A DNA stretch of 15,344 bases from Syntrophomonas sp964422685 (GTDB lineage: Bacteria; Bacillota; Syntrophomonadia; Syntrophomonadales; Syntrophomonadaceae), in assembly GCA_964422685.1 (NCBI GenBank), contig CAYRCG010000041.1, forward strand, positions 1 through 15,344, given 5' to 3'. Shown piece by piece: positions 1 to 6,715 of the stretch. The first letter of the stretch is position 1; every line of letters starts with the position of its first letter. Position numbers and translations under genes: made by a program. Below the pieces are notes generated by a model, which saw only the letters and a list, made by a program, of their open reading frames with translations, had not been told where the DNA came from and did no database searches.

Positions 1-243
1 CGTCCCGTAAGGGACGAAAGCCTTATAGACATCCGTTGTACCACCCATTAATCGACATACCATCATATGCGTTCCCGGTTACGGGGGAAAACCGTCGGAG
101 CCTACTAGATAATTCGTTCGGTCCGCAGCTCAAGAGTGATTTTCGGTCCCAGATTACTTATGCTGGGCTTTCACCTTCCCCAGCTCGCTATGTTGTTCAC
201 CTTGAAACCTACTCTCTCCGTCAATGCCTTTAAATATTGATTA
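1..243 (-). promoter_or_regulatory. T-box leader, isoleucine-type (3' end cut by window edge)
   Basis: Read on the minus strand, this is a T-box riboswitch that binds uncharged tRNA and controls read-through into a gene left of the window. Seen: a Stem I 5' region with GGAGAGAGTAGG (about 222-205); a distal hairpin GCTGGG/CCCAGC with the typical AAGGTGAAAG loop (184-162); a specifier context CGAAA-AUC-ACUCUUGAGC with codon AUC at 140-138; a T-box core GGGTGGTACAACGG (46-33) whose UGGU would pair with an ACCA tail having discriminator A; and the start of the terminator, the hairpin CGTCCC/GGGACG at 16-1. The specifier AUC indicates tRNA-Ile, so the downstream gene is probably ileS, which cannot be seen. 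The specifier was placed by aligning from memory to the glyQS leader, where the same context surrounds GGC. Confidence 0.9.
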
Positions 244-249
244 TAAACG

Positions 250-278
250 AATATACCTACTCAAGAAGGTTTTGTCAA
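250..278 (-). promoter_or_regulatory. sigma-A type promoter for the T-box transcript
   Basis: On the minus strand there is a perfect -35 box TTGACA (278-273), a 17-nt spacer and a -10 box TATATT (255-250). Transcription would start near 243, just before the T-box Stem I, as expected for the leader. Confidence 0.75.
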
Positions 279-320
279 GGGTATAAATAAGGGTTTTTTA
301 CCTTATCACCGGGCGCACCC

Positions 321-698
321 TCATAAATTAGGGGCCCTTATCACCAATAGATTAAGGTCTTCATCCCGGTTAGCCTTTATAGCCCGCCCGCAATCGGCTG
401 GGCAGATCGTGAACTGCCCGGCAGATACTAGATAATCCTTTTCACCGATTTCTACAGTTCCATTTCCTTCTAGTACCAGAAAAATCGCCTCAACCGGAGC
501 GGTATGTACCCGCACCTGCTCACCGGCACTGATAAATAGATTAACCACCCTTAGATGGGGATTATCGGCTAGAATGCGGGCATTCCCGCCAAGAGCTGTA
601 GGCTGTAAGGGTATATCCGTTATTTCCTTTACTATGGGCCGTTTCACCATCACCACCCCCATTTCATTAACCCTTCTCAAATCACGCGGTTGAAACAT
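321..698 (-). CDS. small cupin-domain protein
   Basis: This is a 125-aa single-domain cupin. The pattern of short beta strands is visible: a first cupin-like motif around residues 55-80 (SAGEQVRVHTAPVEAIFLV, then the LEGNGTVEIG turn) and a second part YLVSAGQFTICPADCGRAI. Only one histidine (H65) lies where metal-binding cupins usually carry two or three, so metal binding is doubtful. The enzymatic or sensory role cannot be deduced. The ATG at 698 follows an AAAAGG sequence that lies inside the end of the preceding gene, only 2 nt separating the two frames, so it is probably translated by coupling with the TfoX-domain gene upstream. Internal ATGs a few codons in also have G-rich leaders, so the true start may be up to 17 codons later. 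No signal peptide or membrane segment is seen. Confidence 0.75.
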   Translation of the reverse strand: MFQPRDLRRVNEMGVVMVKRPIVKEITDIPLQPTALGGNARILADNPHLRVVNLFISAGEQVRVHTAPVEAIFLVLEGNGTVEIGEKDYLVSAGQFTICPADCGRAIKANRDEDLNLLVIRAPNL

Positions 699-700
699 AT

Positions 701-958
701 TTACCTTTTATGCTGTTTATAAAACTCCTTCAAGGAGTCTTTGCTTTCATCGTCTAAATAATGCCAACGCATGCCTAAAATCGCACCCTCTAAGGCAGAT
801 AAGCGCATAAAGCAAGCAGAGGGGTCATTAGCCAGGATGCGGAGCCATGCCTCGCGACTGCCTATAGCTTTTAGCTCTTCTATCGTGGAAATACCTACAT
901 CAATCAGTTGGGCTTCAAGTTTAACTCCGATGTTCGGCAATGTAGATAATTCACTCAT
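701..958 (-). CDS. stand-alone TfoX C-terminal domain protein
   Basis: This 85-aa protein matches the TfoX/Sxy C-terminal domain over its full length. It shows a helix-hairpin-helix-like N-terminal half (LPNIGVKLEAQLIDVGISTI, about residues 7-26), then ELKAIGSREAWLRI and the conserved RLSALEGAILGMRWHYL stretch. The N-terminal TfoX domain is absent, a common arrangement in Firmicutes. In gamma-proteobacteria the full-length protein promotes competence gene expression; the role of the isolated C-terminal domain is unknown to me, and DNA or protein binding is the usual guess. The ATG at 958 has a strong GGGGAGG ribosome site 3 nt upstream plus GGGAGG further away. It lies 36 nt after the endonuclease gene and abuts the cupin gene, so all four genes are probably one transcript. 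Confidence 0.85.
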   Translation of the reverse strand: MSELSTLPNIGVKLEAQLIDVGISTIEELKAIGSREAWLRILANDPSACFMRLSALEGAILGMRWHYLDDESKDSLKEFYKQHKR

Positions 959-994
959 TATCCTCCCCTCCCTTGTAAACCCGAAATTGCATTG

Positions 995-1705
995 TTATTC
1001 AGCCTCGCTATTTTCACCTACTATCATCGGTCCAGTATCGCTATCCGGCCCGATATCTTGCATATCTAATTTGTTTATATATCCATTTACGATCCGCCAT
1101 TTATTTTCATTATATCCTGTACCAGTTATCTCCCTTAACGAAGCAAATCTACATTGTGAAATATCTATCATCGGGGTATTATCATCCGGTTCAATACCGG
1201 CTAAAATTATGGGTAAAGTAATAGATAGTTCAGCGGAAGGCAACTCTCTTCTGGTCCTTTCAAATTGGACAACATTGGAATCGATCCTTCGAGCGAGTGA
1301 CGCCATTGGAATTACACATAGCCCTAGGTTAATCATGCTTTGAGAGTAGGCCGTTTGAAATTTGAAAATATCTGAATACCATCTAGCCGCATTTCCGAAT
1401 TGCACTTCGACTTGGATGGTTAAATCATCAAATGTTTTGCGGAAATCCGCTTTTAAACCTGATTTACGGATATCTGTTGCTAAGGGATGATACTCCCAAC
1501 CTAGATCTACTGCTAACCTACGGTCAAAATATGTATTCATAACCTGTTGCACTACATCCAATCTGGGGTTTCTTCTGGACTTTCCGGGATAAATAAAAAG
1601 TGGCGCATTAGAAATAACATCTATTACTTCTCCCCAGCCATTTTCATATTTGCTGTGTTGCAGTATTTCTTCAGCAAATCTATAGCTATATATCTCTACC
1701 TTCAT
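995..1705 (-). CDS. BglII/BstYI-family type II restriction endonuclease
   Basis: This 236-aa protein resembles the BglII family, whose members cut RGATCY-type sites (AGATCT for BglII). The best signature is residues 84-105: LKADFRK, then IQVEVQFGNAARW. BglII carries an Asp followed by VEVQFSN, an atypical PD-(D/E)xK site in which Gln replaces the usual Lys. The corresponding residues here are D87, E100 and Q102, with a few extra residues between D and E. The length is near that of BglII (223 aa). The ATG at 1705 overlaps the methyltransferase stop as ATGA, so R follows M by translational coupling, an order that helps protection come first. Exact specificity is not shown by the sequence. AGATCT occurs at 1503-1508, inside this very gene, and at 15003-15008 in nuoF, so an active enzyme would require host methylation. 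Confidence 0.85.
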   Translation of the reverse strand: MKVEIYSYRFAEEILQHSKYENGWGEVIDVISNAPLFIYPGKSRRNPRLDVVQQVMNTYFDRRLAVDLGWEYHPLATDIRKSGLKADFRKTFDDLTIQVEVQFGNAARWYSDIFKFQTAYSQSMINLGLCVIPMASLARRIDSNVVQFERTRRELPSAELSITLPIILAGIEPDDNTPMIDISQCRFASLREITGTGYNENKWRIVNGYINKLDMQDIGPDSDTGPMIVGENSEAE

Positions 1706-2574
1706 TGTCCCCCTCCTGGCAAATTGGGATCATAAATGGGCCTATCCATCGGGCGAGTTTTTAGAGTCCCCTCCCAGTATTGATGAACTCTATCCCAAGC
1801 TATGTTAATATATTCGGCAACGGTGTCACAGCCATATCCGCTTCGTTTGTTTTTTATAGCTGCTATTACCGTGCTGCCGACACCCAAATAAGGATCTAAT
1901 ACTATATCACCTTCGTTAGTCAATGCTAGAACCAACCTTTCCACTAATTCAACTGGAAATTGGCAAGGATGTATAGTTTTTTCGCAATGATTAGCCTTTA
2001 CATTCGGAATAACCCATACATCTCCGGGGTTTTTGCCTAATGGGTTACAGGAGAATTGGCCTTTTCTGGGACCTTTGAAATATTTTTTTCCCGGATATTT
2101 AGGAGGAACCCTTACTGCATCCAAATTAAAAGTATACTCAGATGATTTCGCGAACCACATTATAGTCTCATAGCGACCGGAAAACCGATACTTACAATGT
2201 AATCCATGTTCAAAATGCCAGATGATTCTATTCCGCAAGAAAAGATCATGCTTTTTGAAAATTGGATATAAAATAGCGTCTAAAGGAATCACTTCCTTAT
2301 CAGGTCCAATATGGTTACCCACCTGCCAACACAAGCTGCCATTAGGGTGAAGAACCCGTACACACTCAGCAATAGTAGCCGCCTGCTCAGCAATATAGTG
2401 TTCTAGTAGCGCTTTCTTTTCATACTTTTTGCCGATATTATAGGGGGGGGAAGTAACAATTAAATGAATAGATTCATCAGGTACCTTTTGTAAGTAAGCC
2501 AAGTTGTCCATTACCGCCATATCAACCGTATAATCTGTTTCAAGATTAAATAGTGTGGCAACCGATTTATTCAC
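1702..2574 (-). CDS. beta-class DNA methyltransferase of the BglII-like system
   Basis: This 290-aa SAM-dependent DNA methyltransferase has permuted (beta-class) motif order. The catalytic motif IV TSPPYN lies at residues 41-46, the target-recognition part lies in the middle, and the SAM-binding FxGxG-type motif I (DPYLGVGST, about 227-235) lies near the C terminus. TSPPY is common in N4-cytosine enzymes, and M.BglII is such an enzyme, but N6-adenine methylation is not excluded. The start is GTG at 2574, supported by GAGGAGG six bases upstream. The upstream region on this strand has a perfect TATAAT (2728-2723) but no clear -35. It would protect the host from the endonuclease encoded directly after it. 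No truncation is visible. Confidence 0.9.
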   Translation of the reverse strand: MNKSVATLFNLETDYTVDMAVMDNLAYLQKVPDESIHLIVTSPPYNIGKKYEKKALLEHYIAEQAATIAECVRVLHPNGSLCWQVGNHIGPDKEVIPLDAILYPIFKKHDLFLRNRIIWHFEHGLHCKYRFSGRYETIMWFAKSSEYTFNLDAVRVPPKYPGKKYFKGPRKGQFSCNPLGKNPGDVWVIPNVKANHCEKTIHPCQFPVELVERLVLALTNEGDIVLDPYLGVGSTVIAAIKNKRSGYGCDTVAEYINIAWDRVHQYWEGTLKTRPMDRPIYDPNLPGGGQ

Positions 2575-2642
2575 TATATACCTCCTCGTATTTCAATGCC
2601 TTATAAGAAAATGGCTCATAAATTGTCCCTCCGACATGCCCC

Positions 2643-2676
2643 TATCATTCCGAGTGCATCGAGGAATCCCTACCTC
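2643..2676. repeat. short dispersed intergenic repeat piece
   Basis: The stretch TCATTCCGAG...CGAGGAATCC resembles TCATTCCGGG...CGAGGAATCT at 4872-4897, and also the GAATCTT/GATTCC edges near the large repeats at 4713 and 6466. It is an intergenic repeat fragment of unknown function. The rest of the 277-bp gap (2575-2851) holds only the methyltransferase leader and the DAHP synthase terminator. Confidence 0.4.
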
Positions 2677-2801
2677 TCCATTCTTATCAGAAGTCTTGAC
2701 CTCTAGCGCGGAGGGTTAATATATTATAGCATATATGGCACATTTGTTCCTGTAATAGAGTTGATTCATCTTATCAATCATCCCCAAGTGATTTTGCCTA
2801 T

Positions 2802-2826
2802 AAAAAAGCTAGCCCTTCGGTTCAGC
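2802..2826 (-). terminator. probable terminator of the DAHP synthase gene
   Basis: On the minus strand, GCUG/UAGC pairs around a 2-nt internal loop and a CC-GAA-GG tip (2826-2808), followed directly by six U (2807-2802). A second small hairpin, GGTTCA/TGAACC, lies just before it. The main stem is modest, so the U run carries most of the weight. Confidence 0.5.
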
Positions 2827-2851
2827 AATCTTGAACCCTAACCTTATCTCA

Positions 2852-3679
2852 CTAAAATTCCCTGACAAGCCGAAAAATCTGTTTAGCCTGTTCATGCATC
2901 TTGGCAAAGTTTTCCGGGGTCAACGATTGTTGTCCGTCAGAAAGCGCCCGTTCCGGTTCCGGATGCACTTCCACCATAAGACCATCTGCCCCCGCGGCTA
3001 TAGCGGCACGGGCTACCGGGGTAACCATTCTCCATTTGCCGGTAGCGTGACTGGGATCAACCAGCACAGGTAAATGGGAAATCTCCTTGAGCAAAGCTAC
3101 TGCCCCTATATCTACGGTATTGCGCAAATAGCTTTCAAAGGTTCTGATTCCCCGTTCACATAGGATAACATTAGGATTTCCCCCATTTAAAATATATTCG
3201 GCAGCCAGGAGCCACTCTTCAATAGTTGCCGAAAAACCCCGTTTGAGCAAGATGGGTTTCTGTAATCTCCCTAGTTCCTCCAAAAGGGTGTAATTTTGCA
3301 TGTTTCTGCTGCCTACTTGCAAAATATCTATATTGTCCCCGAGAAGCTCCAAATCCCGAATGTCCATAATCTCAGTCACTAAGGGCAACCCCGTAATGCG
3401 GCGGGCTTCTATCATTATATTTAACCCCTCGCGACCTAATCCCTTAAATGAATAGGGGGAGGTTCGGGGTTTAAATAAACCACCGCGCAGAGCTTGTACC
3501 CCAATATCCCGAAGTAAACCGGCAATATGCAAATAATCTTCTTCATTTTCCACCGCGCAAGGCCCGGCAATAATCGTGCAATAACCTTCACCGATAATTA
3601 AAGGCTTGGTATCCATATTTATTTTAATGTTAGTATAGCTTCCTTTGCTGTCCCATGAAGCCAATTTGAAAGGTTTCAT
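2852..3679 (-). CDS. aroF: 3-deoxy-7-phosphoheptulonate synthase, type I-beta, short form
   Basis: This enzyme condenses phosphoenolpyruvate and erythrose 4-phosphate, the first step of the shikimate pathway. The KDO8P-synthase-like barrel motifs are all present: AGPCAVE with metal-ligand Cys41, RGGLFKPRTSPYSFKGLG (substrate phosphate binding), QVGSRNMQN, KRGFSAT, ERGIRTFE, DPSHATG (His ligand), EVHPEPE (Glu) and LSDGQQSL (Asp). Only about 30 residues precede the barrel, so the ferredoxin-like regulatory domain found in roughly 340-aa members is missing; short unregulated barrels of this size are known. I chose the ATG at 3679 because GGAG lies 9 nt upstream; the ATG at 3688 sits only 1 nt after it. 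The gene appears monocistronic, divergent from the sirtuin gene and followed by a U-tract hairpin. Confidence 0.93.
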   Translation of the reverse strand: MKPFKLASWDSKGSYTNIKINMDTKPLIIGEGYCTIIAGPCAVENEEDYLHIAGLLRDIGVQALRGGLFKPRTSPYSFKGLGREGLNIMIEARRITGLPLVTEIMDIRDLELLGDNIDILQVGSRNMQNYTLLEELGRLQKPILLKRGFSATIEEWLLAAEYILNGGNPNVILCERGIRTFESYLRNTVDIGAVALLKEISHLPVLVDPSHATGKWRMVTPVARAAIAAGADGLMVEVHPEPERALSDGQQSLTPENFAKMHEQAKQIFRLVREF

Positions 3680-3812
3680 TAGAATCATCTCCAGCTTTAT
3701 TGTACAACAAAGCGGCTAAAAGGCGTAATCACTTTGGGAAAATATTTGTGAGGATTACGAACCACAGGATAACGGAAGTTGTCTTAGGGCTATTAAAAAA
3801 GTGTCACTGCAT

Positions 3813-3830
3813 TATAATGTAGCAAGGAGG
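3813..3830 (+). promoter_or_regulatory. -10 box and ribosome site of the sirtuin gene
   Basis: A perfect TATAAT (3813-3818) is followed closely by AAGGAGG (3824-3830) and the ATG at 3838. No good -35 hexamer lies at normal spacing. If this -10 is used, the mRNA would start at or inside the ribosome site, so a promoter further upstream is equally possible. The ribosome site itself is convincing. Confidence 0.35.
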
Positions 3831-3837
3831 GATATTA

Positions 3838-4608
3838 ATGGAGAAAGGCATTGATCGTGTTGTAGAAATCCTCGGGCGCTCCGATAACACCGTTGTGGTG
3901 ACAGGCGCCGGTATTAGCACCGAGGCGGGTATTCCCGATTTTCGCGGACCGGAAGGGATCTACCGCAAACTAGGGGAAAACCGGGTGATGAATATAATTA
4001 ATATAGATTTTTTTCGTAATAACCCGTTTGAGTTCTATAAGTTCTATCGGCAGTATTTTATCTTCCCGCCAGTAGATCCGAGCCGGGCACATCAGGTTCT
4101 AGCCGAAATGGAAAAGGAGGGTATGGTTAAATCCATAATCACCCAAAACATTGATAATCTTCACCAAAAGGCGGGAAGTAAAAATGTTATTCCTATCCAC
4201 GGCAATGGCGATCGTTTTTTATGCCCAAACCGTAGTTGCCGTCTTCTATACGATAGCAAATATGTAAATAATTACTCTGATGTTATTCCCCGCTGTTCTG
4301 AATGTGGGGGCATCCTAAAGCCCGATGTAGTTCTTTTCGGAGAACAAATAAAGAATTATCCCGGGGCTATGGATAGAATACTGGGAGCTAAGGTCTTAGT
4401 CGTTATAGGTTCTTCCCTGACCGTATATCCATTAGCGGGATTTGTTAAAGAATTTAGCACCTTCACCCAATACCTGATAATTATTAATAAGGGCAGTACC
4501 CCTTTGGACCACGCGGCAGAAGTAAAAATAAAGGACGGGAACACCGGCGAGTTGCTGGAGGAAATATTCGCCAAGTTGCGAAAGCGGAGGAAATATCTTT
4601 CTCAATAG
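3838..4608 (+). CDS. cobB: Sir2-family NAD-dependent protein deacetylase
   Basis: This 256-aa cytoplasmic sirtuin removes acyl groups from lysines using NAD+. The NAD-binding and catalytic motifs are in order: GAGIS (23-27), PDFRG (33-37), TQNID (102-106), catalytic His121 in IPIHGN, a zinc site C129-x4-C134 and C153-x2-C156, KPDVVLFGE (161-169) and GSSL (191-194). All key residues are intact and the length is usual for bacterial sirtuins. I do not see the Tyr-x2-Arg pair of desuccinylating CobB (here FYKFYRQYF), so classic deacetylation is the likelier activity. In Clostridia such enzymes often control acetyl-CoA synthetase, but no such gene is nearby. The start has AAGGAGG 7 nt upstream. 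The C-terminal tail is rich in Lys and Arg. Confidence 0.93.
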   Translation: MEKGIDRVVEILGRSDNTVVVTGAGISTEAGIPDFRGPEGIYRKLGENRVMNIINIDFFRNNPFEFYKFYRQYFIFPPVDPSRAHQVLAEMEKEGMVKSIITQNIDNLHQKAGSKNVIPIHGNGDRFLCPNRSCRLLYDSKYVNNYSDVIPRCSECGGILKPDVVLFGEQIKNYPGAMDRILGAKVLVVIGSSLTVYPLAGFVKEFSTFTQYLIIINKGSTPLDHAAEVKIKDGNTGELLEEIFAKLRKRRKYLSQ

Positions 4609-4625
4609 CGATTTTCGCTCCCAAA

Positions 4626-4684
4626 TGTCATTGCTATGAATAATACCTTAAGATTGCCACGTCGCTTCGCTCCTCGCAATGACA
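4626..4684. repeat. short inverted-repeat intergenic element
   Basis: TGTCATTG (4626-4633) and CAATGACA (4677-4684) are perfect inverted ends around a GC-rich centre containing CGTCGCTTCGCTCCTCG. The opening 14 bases TGTCATTGCTATGA are repeated at the edge of the larger element at 4713. It appears to be a small non-coding repeat rather than a gene. Confidence 0.55.
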
Positions 4685-4712
4685 GGGGCGTAAGACATTC
4701 CAAGCGCAGTGC

Positions 4713-4860
4713 TGTCATTGCTATGAAAGGGGTTTTTAGACGCAGATTTACGCTACCCTTCGGGCGCGAGATGGACGCTGATAATATTTCAACCATTAAA
4801 TAGCGGATGCCCTGACCCTTTTCGTTTACCGTGGTGCACGTAGTCGTTAAAAATTCCGAG
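4713..4860 (+). repeat. 148-bp intergenic repeat, copy A (inverted to copy B)
   Basis: The reverse complement of this stretch matches 6466-6613. The outer 53 bases at one end and about 36 at the other are nearly identical (single mismatches), while the middle is diverged. It begins TGTCATTGCTATGAAA and ends TTAAAAATTCCGAG. Both copies have the same length. No transposase is encoded. The gap 4609-4952 is thus filled by this repeat and the short pieces on each side. Confidence 0.8.
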
Positions 4861-4870
4861 CGAAGCCCAT

Positions 4871-4905
4871 TGTCATTCCGGGCTGGCGAGGAATCTTCAC
4901 CTACG
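4871..4905. repeat. short dispersed repeat piece
   Basis: TGTCATTCC...GCGAGGAATCTTCACC resembles the piece at 2643-2676. It abuts copy A of the 148-bp repeat with about 10 bases between, suggesting a composite or nested repeat array downstream of the NUDIX gene. Confidence 0.4.
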
Positions 4906-4952
4906 CTTTTATCATTATTCGTGCTCTCCGATTATGAGATAGGCTCAGGCCC

Positions 4953-5579
4953 TTAGGTCTGCAGCAAATCCAAGAAATGATTAAGTATGCGAGCCGTCAG
5001 CCCCCATATTACCTCCTTGCCCCAAAGGTAAAAGTATTGGGGGTAGCTGGCCTTCCGGTATGAATAGTTTTGGCTATTGGGGATAAGGTCGTAGGGGTAA
5101 CCTTGGGGAAGAACTAGTTTCAGCCCCAACGGGGCGCAAGGGGGCTCGACCTTAAGCAGGTAATTAAGCGGCACATAAAAGATATATTCAACTTCGCTGT
5201 TTATCTTAATACTTTGGCAGTCCTTGATCCTGCCCACAAAAGGATTAACGATTAAATTAAAGGGGCTAACAAAAATGTCCAAAGGGGCTAGTATTTCTAT
5301 ATCATCTGCATTAAGCCCGAGTTCTTCACATGTCTCCCTCACGGCGGCTTCACTTGCATTTTTGTCGTCCGCCTCAATTTGCCCGCCGGGGAAGCATATC
5401 TCCCCGGGCTGAACATTCAGGTTAGCCGCCCTTTTTTCGAAAAGAACACAGAAATCATTCCTATATTCAACCAATGGCAATAATACAGCTGTATTTAGGA
5501 ATTCCTTATGACCAAGAATCTGTGGACGGCGGTTAGTCATGAGTTTTAGCCTATCCTCCACCAGGGTTCTATCCATCAT
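4953..5579 (-). CDS. NUDIX hydrolase, CoA pyrophosphatase-like
   Basis: About 208 aa. The protein carries the family signature LFEKRAANLNVQPGEICFPGG followed by the NUDIX helix AVRETCEELGL (REx2EExGL, metal-binding Glu residues). The spacing between PGG and RE is like that of the UPF0035/NudL subgroup, which hydrolyses coenzyme A and its derivatives to phosphopantetheine and 3',5'-ADP. The assignment to CoA rests on that signature and is not proven. The open frame extends to a TTG at 5597, but the ribosome site AAAGGA overlaps that codon region; the ATG at 5579 (9 nt after AAAGGA) or the GTG at 5582 is the better start. It lies 192 bp after pssA on the same strand with a strong hairpin between, so it is probably a separate unit. 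Confidence 0.88.
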   Translation of the reverse strand: MMDRTLVEDRLKLMTNRRPQILGHKEFLNTAVLLPLVEYRNDFCVLFEKRAANLNVQPGEICFPGGQIEADDKNASEAAVRETCEELGLNADDIEILAPLDIFVSPFNLIVNPFVGRIKDCQSIKINSEVEYIFYVPLNYLLKVEPPCAPLGLKLVLPQGYPYDLIPNSQNYSYRKASYPQYFYLWGKEVIWGLTARILNHFLDLLQT

Positions 5580-5726
5580 CACTAATAATCCTTTCAAAAA
5601 GCAATAACGATTATTATGGAAAATATGAGGCGATACTCATAGTTTTACTCCCTAATCCCTAATATATAGCGAACTATCAACAATTTACTGCCGGCTCTTC
5701 GATGCCATAAAAGCTTCTTTTTTACA

Positions 5727-5755
5727 AACAACCTCAACTATGGAATGAGGTTGTT
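5727..5755 (-). terminator. strong hairpin after pssA
   Basis: AACAACCTCA (5727-5736) and TGAGGTTGTT (5746-5755) form a perfect 10-bp stem with a 9-nt loop, 16 bases beyond the pssA stop. On the minus strand only a short TT-G-T follows, so it may be a weak or Rho-assisted terminator or an mRNA-stabilising 3' hairpin. Confidence 0.55.
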
Positions 5756-5771
5756 AATAGAATAAATAGTC

Positions 5772-6287
5772 TTAGATTTTTTTAATCCTGACATTACTAA
5801 CCATCATAATAGCTAGAAGCAAAACCAGTAAAAAGATTACAATCGGATATATTTTGCCCGCTAACAATGATATTATAGCCAATAATAGGCCTGCTAGGGT
5901 AATAGGTATACCTAAAAAATATTCCTTTATATTTAAAACATTAAACCGTGCTAAACGCAAGGCTCCACACATTATAAAAAGCAGGGATACCATCAGGCCG
6001 GGCAGATGAAGACTGCTTTGGAAGACTTGGGCATAGAGCAAAATCGCGGGGGCCACCCCAAAAGAAACCAGGTCGCATAATGAATCTAATTCTTTTCCTA
6101 ACTCTGAGGTTGTCCCGAACTTCCTCGCTATCTTGCCATCTGCCCCATCCATAAAAACAGCCAGGATAATAAGCACAGCCGCCCAAGTATATTGCTGATG
6201 TAAGACTAGGACAATGGCCGTGGCTCCAAAAACCAGGTTTAATAGTGTAAGAATATTCGCAAAGCTCTTGGTGATTAAATCCAACAA
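5772..6287 (-). CDS. pssA: CDP-diacylglycerol-serine O-phosphatidyltransferase
   Basis: This 171-aa integral membrane enzyme makes phosphatidylserine from CDP-diacylglycerol and serine, the first step towards phosphatidylethanolamine. The CDP-alcohol phosphotransferase motif D-G-x2-A-R-x8-G-x3-D-x3-D is complete at about residues 47-72 (DGADGKIARKFG, then GKELDSLCD), and the flanking VSFGVAP is typical of PssA. About five to six hydrophobic segments cover the rest, ending in a basic VRIKKI tail. The start is TTG at 6287, with AAAGGAAG 6 to 8 nt upstream. A TATAAT box is present on this strand at 6357-6352 without a clear -35. The usual partner psd is not next to it in the window. Confidence 0.9.
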   Translation of the reverse strand: MLDLITKSFANILTLLNLVFGATAIVLVLHQQYTWAAVLIILAVFMDGADGKIARKFGTTSELGKELDSLCDLVSFGVAPAILLYAQVFQSSLHLPGLMVSLLFIMCGALRLARFNVLNIKEYFLGIPITLAGLLLAIISLLAGKIYPIVIFLLVLLLAIMMVSNVRIKKI

Positions 6288-6465
6288 CTTTATCTTCCTT
6301 TCTTGTTTGCGCCAGCTAAAATCGAAAATCTACCCTTATTTGTGCTAATATATTATAACACATTATGTATTAGGCACGGACGACCGCAGATAATTATAAT
6401 ATGCTCGATATTCCGGCCCGGGCGTTGCAATCGCCGGAAAAACACGATTAAGATTCCCCCCTACG

Positions 6466-6613
6466 CTCGGAATTTTTAACGACTACATGCACCACGGTAA
6501 ACGAAAAGGGTCAGGGCATTCACCGTTCAGTGGTGGAAATATTATCAGCGTCCATCAGCGTCTGAAAGGTCAGCTTAAATCTGCGCCTAAAAACCCCTTT
6601 CATAGCAATGACA
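6466..6613 (-). repeat. 148-bp intergenic repeat, copy B
   Basis: Inverted counterpart of 4713-4860, with near-identical outer arms (CTCGGAATTTTTAACGACTA at one end, CATAGCAATGACA at the other) and a diverged middle. It occupies most of the 428-bp gap between pssA and fdhD. Elsewhere in that gap I see only a minus-strand -10-like box, a GC-rich stretch near 6413-6436 and the fdhD ribosome site. Confidence 0.8.
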
Positions 6614-6715
6614 GGAGCTACGCCCGAAATGACAAAAGATGAATAGAAGAAGTTGAATGAACGGACTTATCTTAGCAAAGCAGGGAGAGTAAAAAACTAG
6701 GTAAGGAGCATGTTA

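Noticed and set aside
36..233. 65-aa plus-strand open frame
   Set aside because: It lies antisense to a clear T-box leader and has no ribosome site or recognisable protein.
287..306. Hairpin ATAAGG/CCTTAT after the cupin gene as a terminator
   Set aside because: The stem is only 6 bp of mostly A-T and no U run follows it on the minus strand; it overlaps the region just upstream of the T-box promoter.
771..1343. 190-aa plus-strand open frame
   Set aside because: It is antisense to the TfoX-domain and restriction endonuclease genes, which have family motifs and ribosome sites; the frame itself has neither.
2696..2725. Plus-strand promoter TTGACC-18-TATATT
   Set aside because: It would drive only sequence antisense to the DAHP synthase gene; the AT-rich area makes a chance match likely, and no RNA structure follows.
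4602..4796. 64-aa minus-strand open frame in the intergenic region
   Set aside because: It is composed of the dispersed repeat sequences and lacks protein-like features or a start signal.
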